DNA from: Granulicella mallensis
GTDB taxonomy: Bacteria; Acidobacteriota; Terriglobia; Terriglobales; Acidobacteriaceae
DNA: 64,000 nucleotides
Assembly: GCF_014203225.1 (NCBI RefSeq)
Contig: NZ_JACHIO010000011.1
Coordinates: 156,548 to 220,547, forward strand
Direction of reading: 5' to 3'
Shown here one piece after another: positions 15,387 through 23,656 of this stretch. Position 1 is the stretch's first letter. Each line of letters starts with the position of its first letter. Position numbers and translations under genes: made by a program. The notes under the pieces were generated by a model, which searched no databases, was not told the DNA's origin, and saw nothing but the letters and a program-made list of their open reading frames with translations.

Positions 15387-16343
15387 ATGCCACAACTCCC
15401 GATTGTTGGGCTTCACCATGTAACTGCTATTGCCTCGGATCCACAGCAGAACCTGGACTTCTATACCGATGTCCTCGGATTGCGGTTCGTCAAGCGAACG
15501 GTGAACTTCGACGACCCCGGCAGCTACCACTTCTATTTTGGCGATGACGCCGGAACGCCGGGCACAATCCTGACCTTCTTCCCCTGGCCGCGCGCCTCGC
15601 GGGGTCTTGCCGGCGCCGGTGAGACTACGCATACCGCCTTCAGCGTGCCGCTGGCCTCCCTGGAGTATTGGGAGAAGCGGTTGACTGAAAAGGGCGTGCT
15701 TGTGGAGCGCACTGGCAAGCGTTTCGAGGAAGAGGTGCTTACTTTCGCCGATCCCGATGGCATGAAGGTCGAGATCGTAGGCCACGCCGGTGCAGGTGAG
15801 GCGAAAGCCCCACGCTTTGCTACGGTGCCTGCGGAGCATGCAATTCGCGGCTTCTTCGGCGTGACCCTGCTGCAGCAGCGCGCGGAGGAGACGGCAGCCA
15901 TTCTGAACGTGATGGGCTTCCGCAAGGTCGCCGAAGAGGGCAAGCGGCAGCGTTTCGCAGCGGAGGGCTCGGCGCTGGGTAATCACATTGATCTGTTGAT
16001 TGAGCCCGGTGCCAGCCATGGGCGTCCTGGAGCGGGTTCGGTGCATCACATCGCGTTTCGCGCGGCGGATGAAGCCTCGCAGAAGGAGTGGCGCGAGGAG
16101 ATCGAGAAGCACCTGGACGTGACCCCGGTGCTCGACCGCGACTACTTCCACTCGATCTACTTCCGTGAGCCGGGCGGCGTGCTGTTTGAGCTGGCAACGG
16201 ATCCTCCGGGCTTTGCTACCGATGAGCCGGTGGAATCGCTGGGTGAAGCTCTGCGCCTGCCGCCGTGGCTGGAGCCGAGGCGCGCAACGATCGAACAGCG
16301 TCTGCCGAAGATCGAGCTGCACAAATGGAAGGAGACCGCATGA
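15387..16343 (+). CDS. Ring-cleaving dioxygenase / glyoxalase-family protein, MhqO-like
   Basis: A two-module vicinal-oxygen-chelate protein, like the MhqO/MhqA proteins that act on hydroquinones and thiol-quinone adducts. The first module starts GLHHVTAIASDPQQNLDFY (metal His) and the second shows HHIAFR (second metal His), with FREPGGVLFEL carrying the glutamate ligand. About 318 aa from ATG 15387, chosen because AAGGAAGG precedes it; ATG 15369 is in frame but lacks a good site. The stop overlaps the next ATG by four bases (ATGA), matching the mhqO-mhqD pairing known from Bacillus. The true substrate is not known. Confidence 0.85.
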   Translation: MPQLPIVGLHHVTAIASDPQQNLDFYTDVLGLRFVKRTVNFDDPGSYHFYFGDDAGTPGTILTFFPWPRASRGLAGAGETTHTAFSVPLASLEYWEKRLTEKGVLVERTGKRFEEEVLTFADPDGMKVEIVGHAGAGEAKAPRFATVPAEHAIRGFFGVTLLQQRAEETAAILNVMGFRKVAEEGKRQRFAAEGSALGNHIDLLIEPGASHGRPGAGSVHHIAFRAADEASQKEWREEIEKHLDVTPVLDRDYFHSIYFREPGGVLFELATDPPGFATDEPVESLGEALRLPPWLEPRRATIEQRLPKIELHKWKETA

Positions 16344-16987
16344 GCGCCGACCCTCACAAGGACGGAAAGGTGCATCGCTTCGGGGCCTCGTTGGAAGAGG
16401 CCTCGGGAGCGGTCATCCTGCTACACGGCCGAGGCGGGTCGGCTGAGGACATCCTGTCGCTGGCCGAGGCGATGTACAACCCTCGGCTGGCCTATCTCGC
16501 GCCGCAGGCTGCGGGTTCCACGTGGTATCCGAACTCATTTCTCGCGCCGCGCGAGAGCAATGAGCCGTGGCTCAGCTCTGCGCTGCGTAAGGTCGAGTCC
16601 GTCCTTGATCTCGTGATCGCTGCGGGGATTCCCCGGGAGCGCATCGTGGTGGGAGGGTTCTCTCAGGGAGCCTGCCTGTCGACGGAGTTTATTGCCACGC
16701 ATCCGGGGCGCTATGCAGGCTTGATTGCTTTGACCGGAGGCCTCATTGGGCCTCTGGGCAGCGATGTCACGCATGTTGGAGACCTGGCGGGAACACCCGC
16801 GTTCTTTGGCAGCGGCGATCCCGATCCTCATGTGCCGTGGAGCCGGGTGCAGGAGTCCGCCGAGGTGCTCACGGACATGGGCGCGAAGGTGACGACACGA
16901 CGCTATCCCGGCCACCCGCATACGGTGTCTCAGGAGGAGCTTGAGTTCGGACGGCGACTTCTGCAGGATGCGTTTCCTGCCGTGTAG
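16340..16987 (+). CDS. Alpha/beta-hydrolase, MhqD-like carboxylesterase
   Basis: A 215-residue serine hydrolase of the carboxylesterase/phospholipase group. It shows the oxyanion LLHGRGG near residue 28, the nucleophile elbow GGFSQGA with Ser108, an Asp in GSGDPDPHVP and a C-terminal GHPHTVS histidine, so the catalytic triad is complete. No signal peptide. Coupled to the MhqO-like gene by an ATGA overlap, which suggests joint detoxification of quinone-type compounds. A longer frame from 16265 is rejected because its extra residues are the other gene read out of frame. Confidence 0.87.
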   Translation: MSADPHKDGKVHRFGASLEEASGAVILLHGRGGSAEDILSLAEAMYNPRLAYLAPQAAGSTWYPNSFLAPRESNEPWLSSALRKVESVLDLVIAAGIPRERIVVGGFSQGACLSTEFIATHPGRYAGLIALTGGLIGPLGSDVTHVGDLAGTPAFFGSGDPDPHVPWSRVQESAEVLTDMGAKVTTRRYPGHPHTVSQEELEFGRRLLQDAFPAV

Positions 16988-17025
16988 ACGGGGCCCAGCA
17001 TCTACACTGGAGTTGCGCGTAAAAA

Positions 17026-17101
17026 GTCCCCGTCGTCTAGTGGCCCAGGACGCTGCCTTCTCAAGGCGGAAACATAGGTTCGAATCCTGTCGGGGACGCC
17101 A
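17026..17101 (+). tRNA. tRNA-Glu (CTC anticodon)
   Basis: A 76-nt cloverleaf: acceptor GTCCCCG/CGGGGAC, anticodon stem CTGCC/GGCGG with loop TTCTCAA (anticodon CTC, codon GAG), T loop TTCGAAT and an encoded CCA at 17099-17101. Confidence 0.95.
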
Positions 17102-17176
17102 CTGCTCCAGCTTCTAAGCTGCTACCCGGCGAAAGTTCCACGACATCTTCGCCGCCACCAAATCAGGTAACTCGCT

Positions 17177-18484
17177 TTAGACGACGGCTAGCGGAGCATC
17201 TATTGACGAGCTTCTCATCGGGTCTGCAAGCACGGCATCAACGGTTCGGGCGATTTCGTTTAGCGCGTTATATTGGGCGAAGTTTTTCTGTACTCTCTGT
17301 GCCTGCTCCCGATATCGCTTATCTGTCAGGACGGCGCGCACTGCAGTTTGAATCTGCTCAGGGGTGGGACGTCCCGTCTTCAGATTGATTCCCGTGCCTG
17401 TCCACTCCACGCGGCTAGCGGTAAATGCCTTTTCTTCTGTGTCACCGGCAACTACCAGCGGTACGCCAAAGCTGAGTGACTGTTGCACCGCACCGTATCC
17501 ACCGTTGGTGACAAGCACGTCGACTTTTGGCAGCAGCGGTACAAATGGGACAAACGTCTCGACCCTCGAATTAGGGGGAGCAATAAGGTCATCAATATTG
17601 GCGCGTCCTGTAGCTGCGATGACAAGAGCGTTGTCTTCGTTCAAAGCCATGAGAGTGGGCTGGAGCAATTCCTGTAAATCGAAGTTGGCGAATGTGCCCT
17701 GGGTAACAAGGACCACTGGTTTTGATCCATCCAATTCACTCCACCACGCAGGTTCTTTGAAGCTGGAGGTTTTATTCGGCAATACTGGTCCCACATAGCG
17801 AACTTTTGATGGCATGTCGCTGCGTGGATATTCGAATGCGTCGCCGGTGAACTGCAGAAATAAATCAGGCACAGTGTAGATGGCGTCGAACCAAAAGCCA
17901 GAAAGTGGAGGAGAGCCGCATTCGGAGAGTGCCAGATTCAGCAGGTCGGCAACCGGCTGAAAACCTCTCTCCATTTGAATATGCTCTGCCTGATTACGCT
18001 TGCGACCTTCGGGGGTGTTGTCATACGAGTCGAGACCACAATCGATACTTCGCAGCATCAAGGGAGTCACTCCACAGCCTATGACTGGCGGTCGATTCTC
18101 CCTTGGCCCTAACAACATCGGAAAGCATCCGAGATACATGGAAGACGTCAGGATCAAATCAACCTGCGTTTCATTCAAGACTTGCAGCAGGCCCCGATGT
18201 TGATCAGGGAGGGGATCAATGAACCAGTATTTGATGTTATTGAGAATCCGTGCGACTCCCGTCAGTGTTTCCCTTTCGGCTGCATTCCCTGGATTTCTGT
18301 AATCGATATTGGCTTTTCCGGTCATTGGAGCGAATCGAAGACCAGTTTCTTCCACCTGCCGGCGAAAAATATCTCCAGTATGAAATATGACTGTATGGCC
18401 TAGACTCGCGAGATGAACGCCTACAGATAGCATCGGCGTTACGTGGCCAGGATTCGGGAGAGCGCAGATCAGGATGTTACTCAG
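17177..18484 (-). CDS. Glycosyltransferase family 1, MGT-like, apparently starting at CTG
   Basis: A UDP-sugar-dependent glycosyltransferase of the macrolide/UGT type with a GT-B fold. The C-terminal donor domain shows VLVTQGTF, FVPFVPLLPKVDVLVTNGGYGAVQQSLSFGVPLV (the UGT-type signature) and a late ETEEK-like GDTEEKAF loop. The first in-frame ATG (18433) would lose the conserved N-terminal ILICALPNPGHVTP, which is encoded upstream without a stop. CTG 18484, six bases after GAGGAG, gives SNILICALPNPGHVTP as the first residues, as expected; no ATG, GTG or TTG lies nearby in frame. About 435 aa. No acceptor can be named. The gene stands alone between tRNA-Glu and the fucose locus. Confidence 0.88.
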   Translation of the reverse strand: MSNILICALPNPGHVTPMLSVGVHLASLGHTVIFHTGDIFRRQVEETGLRFAPMTGKANIDYRNPGNAAERETLTGVARILNNIKYWFIDPLPDQHRGLLQVLNETQVDLILTSSMYLGCFPMLLGPRENRPPVIGCGVTPLMLRSIDCGLDSYDNTPEGRKRNQAEHIQMERGFQPVADLLNLALSECGSPPLSGFWFDAIYTVPDLFLQFTGDAFEYPRSDMPSKVRYVGPVLPNKTSSFKEPAWWSELDGSKPVVLVTQGTFANFDLQELLQPTLMALNEDNALVIAATGRANIDDLIAPPNSRVETFVPFVPLLPKVDVLVTNGGYGAVQQSLSFGVPLVVAGDTEEKAFTASRVEWTGTGINLKTGRPTPEQIQTAVRAVLTDKRYREQAQRVQKNFAQYNALNEIARTVDAVLADPMRSSSIDAPLAVV

Positions 18485-18738
18485 AGAGATCTCCTCTATA
18501 GAGACTTTCCATATAATATAACTGACACACCGAGCAAGACATTTGAAGATCAGGCAGACATGTGATGGTGGTTTCAGTAAGAGGGCTGCTGAGGTCGTCT
18601 GCCACTATTCACACGGTCGCCTTCAACACTGCGGCGAGTAAGCGGCTGTACTGCTTCTCACTCACTCGTACCTTTTAGGGCCATGTATCAGCTGCAACAA
18701 AAATTGCAATCCCAACAAAGGGCACGTGTCGATACGCG
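18485..18738. other. Intergenic region upstream of the glycosyltransferase
   Basis: About 250 bases. On the minus strand an AT-rich stretch (TATATTATAT, 18510-18520) lies about 25 bases before the glycosyltransferase ribosome site and could be a -10 region. Nothing else is recognised. Confidence 0.35.
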
Positions 18739-19524
18739 CTAGGTCAGCGCGCGATCCAGATGCGTGTAGCCGCCATCGACGATGAGGTGTTGCGCCGTCG
18801 TGTGGCCGGACTGCTTCGAAGACAGTAAAAATACCGTCATCGCAGCAATCTCAGAGCCTTCCGTCATGCGATGGCCCAACGGAATCTTGTTTGTGATCGA
18901 TTTCAACGCGGCCGCCGGGTCGTCGCGGGTGTCGAGCCAGCGTTTGTAGAGCGGGGTCAGCACTTCGGCGGGCAGTACGCTGTTCACGCGAACGCCAAAG
19001 GGAAGCAGCTCTGCCGCCCACTCGCGGGTGAGCGCAAGCTGCGCGCCCTTCGCTGCCGCATAGGCTGACGTTCCTCCCTGGCCGGTGAGCGCTACCTTGG
19101 AGCTGATGTTGACGATGGAACCCTTCGCCTCCTTCAGCATTGGCAGCGCATAGTGGGCCATGGCGTAGTAGTGAACGAGGTTCTGCCGCAGGCTCTCAAG
19201 GAAGCGGTCCGGATCGCCGCTGGCCAGGCCGACGCCGTCGTTGGCTCCGGCGTTGTTCACCAGTCCGTCAAGCCTGCCATATTTCTGCTGCACATACTCG
19301 ACGGCCCGCCGGCATTGTGTGGAGTCTTCGAGGTGCGACTCGATGAAATCGCAGGGCTTTTCCTCGCGCTGCATCTCTTCGATAAAGTGTTCGACGTTCT
19401 CCGAGACGCGGCTGACGACGACAACCTTTGCGCCCTCGTCCAGGCAGGCGCGGGTTACGGCTTCTCCAATGCCCGAGGCGCCGCCGGTCACTACGATGAC
19501 GTGACCTTTCAATCCCAGATCCAT
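18739..19524 (-). CDS. L-fucose dehydrogenase (SDR family)
   Basis: A classical short-chain dehydrogenase that would oxidise L-fucose to L-fuconolactone with NAD(P). The 261 residues show the nucleotide loop TGGASGIGE, NNAGANDG, the catalytic Ser in NISSKVALTGQ, the Tyr-Lys pair in SAYAAAKGAQLALTREWA, and the C-terminal VDGGYTHLDRAL. These blocks, and HYYAMAHY, closely recall the Burkholderia multivorans L-fucose dehydrogenase as I remember it. ATG 19524 follows AAGGA; the frame extends 20 residues upstream into the preceding gene. It lies 16 bases after the other SDR gene and forms the second gene of that operon. Confidence 0.82.
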   Translation of the reverse strand: MDLGLKGHVIVVTGGASGIGEAVTRACLDEGAKVVVVSRVSENVEHFIEEMQREEKPCDFIESHLEDSTQCRRAVEYVQQKYGRLDGLVNNAGANDGVGLASGDPDRFLESLRQNLVHYYAMAHYALPMLKEAKGSIVNISSKVALTGQGGTSAYAAAKGAQLALTREWAAELLPFGVRVNSVLPAEVLTPLYKRWLDTRDDPAAALKSITNKIPLGHRMTEGSEIAAMTVFLLSSKQSGHTTAQHLIVDGGYTHLDRALT

Positions 19525-19540
19525 ATTGTTCCTTTGAGCT

Positions 19541-20308
19541 TTAGCGCAGGTTGAAGAAGCCGCCATCGATTGGATAGTCGACACCGGTCAGGAACGAAGC
19601 CTCGTCCGAGCAGAGATAGAGTGCCAGCACGGCGATCTCTGCAGGAGTGCCCATGCGCCCGATCGGCTGGGCCTGGGCGAGGACCTTCATCTTCTCTGCT
19701 TCCTGGCCGGGGTAGTTCTTGGCGAGAAAGCCGTCCACAAACGGTGTGTGGACACGCGCCGGGGAGATGCAGTTGCAGCGAATGCCCTGCGAAATATAGT
19801 CCTTGGCGGCGGAGAGCGTCATTGACAGCACCGCGCCCTTCGTCATGGAGTAGGCGAACCGGTCGGTGAGCCCTGCGGTTGCGGCGATCGAAGCCAGGTT
19901 GAGGATCACGCCGTGCTTGGCTTCGAGCATGGGCTTGATCGCGGCCTGCATGCACAGGTACGTACCGCGCACGTTCACCGAGTAGAGCCGGTCCATGTCC
20001 TCGGGAGTGGTGGAGAGCAGGTTACCCACGTGCGCGATGCCGGCGCAGTTGACGAGGATGTCGAGCTGGTCGCCGGCCTGGCTGAAGGCCTCCGCGACGC
20101 TGTCCGCGCGGGAGACATCGCAGGCAATGCCTGTAGCGCTGGCCGATGTCTTCTCCGTAATGGCTTTGGCCGCTCCGGCCGTCTTTTGCGCATCGAGATC
20201 GAGCAATACGACATCGGCCTGGTGTGCTGCAAATAGCTCGGCTATCGCCAGGCCTATACCGCTGGCTGCGCCCGTTACAACAGCCCGTTTCCCCTTAAGA
20301 TCAAACAC
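19541..20308 (-). CDS. SDR dehydrogenase, probable 2-keto-3-deoxy-L-fuconate dehydrogenase
   Basis: A 255-residue short-chain dehydrogenase with TGAASGIGLA, NCAGIAHVG, the catalytic region LNLASIAATAG and YSMTKGAV, and the C-terminal VDYPIDGGFF. ISPARVHTPFVDGFLAKNYPG is characteristic of the SDRs in non-phosphorylating L-fucose pathways that oxidise 2-keto-3-deoxy-L-fuconate. The start is GTG 20308, seven bases after CAGGAG. It heads a two-gene operon with L-fucose dehydrogenase, divergent from L-fuconate dehydratase. Activity on another deoxy sugar acid cannot be excluded. Confidence 0.8.
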   Translation of the reverse strand: MFDLKGKRAVVTGAASGIGLAIAELFAAHQADVVLLDLDAQKTAGAAKAITEKTSASATGIACDVSRADSVAEAFSQAGDQLDILVNCAGIAHVGNLLSTTPEDMDRLYSVNVRGTYLCMQAAIKPMLEAKHGVILNLASIAATAGLTDRFAYSMTKGAVLSMTLSAAKDYISQGIRCNCISPARVHTPFVDGFLAKNYPGQEAEKMKVLAQAQPIGRMGTPAEIAVLALYLCSDEASFLTGVDYPIDGGFFNLR

Positions 20309-20709
20309 GTCTGAACTCCTGTCGAAGATGTTACCGATACCGCCTGAGTTTTACTTGTCCAGTGGATATCTGTCAAATATGAAAATCTAATATCATGGAT
20401 GAAATATATCCTTTCCTGGATGGATGCCTCCAGATCATAGGATGCGGACAGAATACCAAGAGGTCTGGCAGACGGGCTTTTTGCGTTTCTTATCTCATTT
20501 TCGCGAGGCAGGTGTTTTCAGGAATGACAAAAAGAAGAGAAAAAGCACATCTTTAGGACTATTTTCATAGCAGATTCCGTTGTATTCTTTAGTGCAATCG
20601 ATGTTTCATTGACGAAAAATAATTTCATTCGCTACGATTCGAGCGAAGCATAATTGGGTATCATGCAGAACAGCAATTTAACCGTTATTCCAGAACTCCG
20701 AGGCCGCTC
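20309..20709. promoter_or_regulatory. Divergent control region of the fucose locus
   Basis: Four hundred bases separate the SDR operon (minus) from fuconate dehydratase (plus). A plausible plus-strand promoter is TTGACG (20609-20614), an 18-base spacer and TACGAT (20633-20638). Around 20476-20546 there is a degenerate inverted repeat related to the element at 22072. No regulator gene of the locus lies in the window and no operator was recognised. Confidence 0.4.
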
Positions 20710-22038
20710 TTGAAGCCCATTACAATTACCAACACGCGTGTCATCGATGTGCGGTTCCCGACATCGCGTGAGCACATTGGATCTGACGCTGTAAATAAAG
20801 ATCCCGACTACTCCGCGGCGTACTGCATCCTTGAAACCGATGCCGGGATAGAAGGACATGGACTTACCTTTACCTTGGGTCGTGGCACGGAGCTTTGTGT
20901 CAGCGCGCTCCGCTACTTGACCCAGTTTGTCCAGGGACGCACGTTGGAGTCCCTGACCTCCGATCTCAACGCCATGTACCTGGAATTGACCGGGGACACG
21001 CAGTTTCGTTGGCTTGGGCCTGAAAAGGGTGTGATTCATCTAGCCTGCGGTGCGCTGGTAAATGCTGTCTGGGACCTGTATGCCAAGGCCGAAGGAAAGC
21101 CGGTCTGGCGGCTGCTTGCGGATATGACGCCGGAGCAGATCGTCTCGGCTATCGACTTTCGTTATATTGCCGACGCACTTTCGCCCGAAGAGGCGCTCGC
21201 TATCCTGCGCAAGGGCAAAGAGGGCCAGCAGCAGCGGCTCGCGGAGATTACGGCAGGCGGTTATCCGGCCTATACGACCTCGGCCGGATGGTTTGGCTTC
21301 AGCGACGAAAAGATTCGGCGCCTTTGCCGCGAGGGGATTGCCGACGGCTGGACCCACTTCAAGCTCAAGGTGGGCGGCGTGCCGGAGGACGACCTGCGGC
21401 GCGGCCGGATTGTGCGCGAGGAGATCGGCTGGCAGAACCGCATGATGGTCGATGCCAATCAGAAGTGGGGCGTCGAGGAGGCAATCAGCCGTACGCGGCA
21501 GCTCGCTGAGCTTCAGCCCTGGTGGATGGAAGAGCCCACGAGCCCGGACGATATCCTGGGCCACGCCCGTATCCGCCGCGAGGCCGCTCCGACCCGCATT
21601 GCAACGGGTGAGCACTGCCACAACAGCGTCATGTTCAAGCAATTGTTTCAGGCTGGAGCGATCGATGTCTGCCAGATCGATAGCTGCCGGGTCGCGGGCG
21701 TGAATGAGAACCTGGCGATCATCCTGATGGCCGCAAAGTTTGGCATCCCGGTCTGCCCGCACGCCGGTGGCGTCGGACTGTGCGAGTATGTGCAGCATCT
21801 CTCGATCTTCGATTTTCTGAGCGTCTCGGGCACGATGGAGAATCGCGTGATCGAGTATGTCGATCACCTGCATGAGCACTTCCGGTACCCGGTAAAGATT
21901 CGCCGGGGACACTACCTGGCGCCCACCGATCCCGGTTATAGCTGTGAGATGTTGCCTGAATCTCTGAACAAGTTCAGCTTCCCCGAGGGTGAGGTATGGA
22001 AAGAGCAGGAACCCGAAACTAGCCTGGCTCAAAAGTAG
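20710..22038 (+). CDS. L-fuconate dehydratase (enolase superfamily)
   Basis: This enzyme removes water from L-fuconate to give 2-keto-3-deoxy-L-fuconate, using Mg2+. The 442 residues have the enolase-superfamily capping domain at the N-terminus with the family block GSDAVNKDPDYSAAYCIL (fuconate dehydratase/ENOSF1 group), then the barrel motifs: the base in HFKLKVGG, metal ligands in MVDANQKW, WWMEEPT and IATGEHCHN, and the acid/base His in VCPHAGGVGLCEYVQHL. The start is TTG 20710, six bases after CGAGG. It lies upstream of the FucP permease and divergent from the two SDR genes, which fits the non-phosphorylating fucose pathway. Confidence 0.92.
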   Translation: MKPITITNTRVIDVRFPTSREHIGSDAVNKDPDYSAAYCILETDAGIEGHGLTFTLGRGTELCVSALRYLTQFVQGRTLESLTSDLNAMYLELTGDTQFRWLGPEKGVIHLACGALVNAVWDLYAKAEGKPVWRLLADMTPEQIVSAIDFRYIADALSPEEALAILRKGKEGQQQRLAEITAGGYPAYTTSAGWFGFSDEKIRRLCREGIADGWTHFKLKVGGVPEDDLRRGRIVREEIGWQNRMMVDANQKWGVEEAISRTRQLAELQPWWMEEPTSPDDILGHARIRREAAPTRIATGEHCHNSVMFKQLFQAGAIDVCQIDSCRVAGVNENLAIILMAAKFGIPVCPHAGGVGLCEYVQHLSIFDFLSVSGTMENRVIEYVDHLHEHFRYPVKIRRGHYLAPTDPGYSCEMLPESLNKFSFPEGEVWKEQEPETSLAQK

Positions 22039-22071
22039 ACGTTGGGCTGGAGCTTCAGAGATAGAGATGTA

Positions 22072-22140
22072 GCTGTTGTTCTTGCCTTTCTTGTTGTCAT
22101 TCCCTGCGGGAATGACAACAAGAAAAGCAAGAACAACAGC
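22072..22140. repeat. Long inverted repeat, family A, between fuconate dehydratase and fucP
   Basis: Arms 22072-22104 and 22108-22140 (33 bases) match with one mismatch around a 3-base loop. The core CTTGTTGTCATTCCC with its complement also occurs at 37681-37790, so this is a dispersed palindromic element. In mRNA it would be a very stable hairpin within the dehydratase-permease transcript. Confidence 0.85.
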
Positions 22141-22200
22141 AGAGTTGTGGATCGACTACCATCAGCTTTTCAACTTCCTCGTTCTGCCCGAGGTTCCATC

Positions 22201-23541
22201 GTGAATATCGCCGTCGACACGCCCTCTTCAACCGGACCCTCCAGTAACGGCCAAAAGCCTTGTCTCTTTCCCGTGGGGCACATGGTGCCGTTCGTACTGG
22301 TTACGGTGCTCTTCTTCATCTGGGGGATGTCGAACAACCTCACTGACATCCTGGTGCAGCAGTTCAAGAAGTCCTTTGAGCTTTCACCGCTACAGGCGCA
22401 GCTGGTACAGACGGCAGTCTTTCTCGGCTATTTCTTCATGGCGCTCCCTGCGGCGCTGGGTATGCGGAAGTGGGGCTACAAGGCGGGCATTCTGGCGGGA
22501 CTCTGCCTGTTCGGCTTGGGCACGCTCATGTTCTGGCCTGCGGCTGTGATCGGGCGTTACTGGCTCATGTTGACGGCACTGTTTGTCGTGGGCTGCGGCT
22601 CGGCGACGCTGGAGACGGCGGCGAATCCCTTCATCGCCCAGACCGGTGCTTCCGAGACCTCGGAGCAGCGCCTGAACTTTTCCCAGGCCTTCAACCCGCC
22701 CGGCACCATTATGGGCGTCCTGATCGGTACCTTCTTTATCTTCTCCGGCGTTGAGCTTTCAGCCAGTAAGGTGGCGGAGATGAAGGTTGCCGGCACCTAT
22801 GCTGCCTACCTTCATGGCGAGATCATGCGAGTCGTGCCCACGTATGTCACACTCGGCTGCGTTGTTCTGCTCCTTGCTCTGGTGATTGGCCTGACGCGTT
22901 TTCCTGCGAATGCTCGTGAGCATGACGCGAGCGAGGAGCACAACCTTGGCTCACAGCTTTTATCTCTGCTGCGAAGCCCCGGGCTTCTGGCCGCCATCGT
23001 CGCACAATTCTGCTACTGCGGTGCACAGGTAAGCACCTGGTCCGCGTTTATTCCGTACGTGAAGCAATACACCCACGCCACCGAGCGTACGGCAGCCTTG
23101 TTCCTGACCGGAAACCTGATCGCCTTCGCCGCCGGCCGCATCATTTCGACAGGACTGATGCGGTGGTTTGCGCCCGCGAAGATGATGGGTGTCTATGCGA
23201 TCGTGAATATTGGGCTGATCTCCCTGGGTATTCTGCATCCGGGACTGGTGGGTGCAGGCGCTCTTCTGCTTACGAGCTTCTTCATGTCGGTGATGTTCCC
23301 TACGATCTTTGCGCTCGGCGTAAAGGGCCTGGGGCCGCGCACCAAGCTGGGTGGTTCCTTGATCGTGATGTCGGTGGTGGGTGCGGCCGTTGTGCCGCCT
23401 CTACTGGGGTTGATTGCGAAGCACTTCGGCAGCTATGCACTGGGCTATGGGGTGGTGATCGCCTGCTATGTCGTGGTTGCTGTCTATGGCCTGCGCCCGC
23501 GCCCGGTGACGAGTGTGCATACCGTCCCTGTGATGCCGTAG
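22201..23541 (+). CDS. fucP: L-fucose:H+ symporter, FucP family (MFS)
   Basis: An inner-membrane major-facilitator permease importing L-fucose with protons. The 446 residues show the FucP-type opening helix PFVLVTVLFFIWGMSNNLTDILVQQFKK, where the Asn-Asn-Leu-x-Asp pattern is the family hallmark, then ETAANPFI and NFSQAFNPPG in the fourth to fifth helices, and 12 helices in all. The start is GTG 22201, seven bases after GAGG; a longer frame from 22042 would run through the inverted repeat at 22072 and add a non-family N-terminus. Its place after fuconate dehydratase supports fucose as substrate, though related permeases carry glucose or galactose. Confidence 0.88.
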   Translation: MNIAVDTPSSTGPSSNGQKPCLFPVGHMVPFVLVTVLFFIWGMSNNLTDILVQQFKKSFELSPLQAQLVQTAVFLGYFFMALPAALGMRKWGYKAGILAGLCLFGLGTLMFWPAAVIGRYWLMLTALFVVGCGSATLETAANPFIAQTGASETSEQRLNFSQAFNPPGTIMGVLIGTFFIFSGVELSASKVAEMKVAGTYAAYLHGEIMRVVPTYVTLGCVVLLLALVIGLTRFPANAREHDASEEHNLGSQLLSLLRSPGLLAAIVAQFCYCGAQVSTWSAFIPYVKQYTHATERTAALFLTGNLIAFAAGRIISTGLMRWFAPAKMMGVYAIVNIGLISLGILHPGLVGAGALLLTSFFMSVMFPTIFALGVKGLGPRTKLGGSLIVMSVVGAAVVPPLLGLIAKHFGSYALGYGVVIACYVVVAVYGLRPRPVTSVHTVPVMP

Positions 23542-23592
23542 GGGCTTGTTGAGCTTGATCCTGAACGCGCAGGATGATTCAGAGAGCAATTG

Positions 23593-23633
23593 AAAGGGGG
23601 CAAGAGATATTTCATCTCTTGCCCCCCTTTTTT
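23593..23633. terminator. Bidirectional terminator between fucP and the beta-helix gene
   Basis: Hairpin with stem GGGGGCAAGAGAT/ATCTCTTGCCCCC and loop ATTTC, followed by CTTTTTTC on the plus strand and preceded by GAAAG on the left. It sits between two convergent genes. Confidence 0.88.
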
Positions 23634-23656
23634 CATTTAACATTCCTGCTTCGGTG

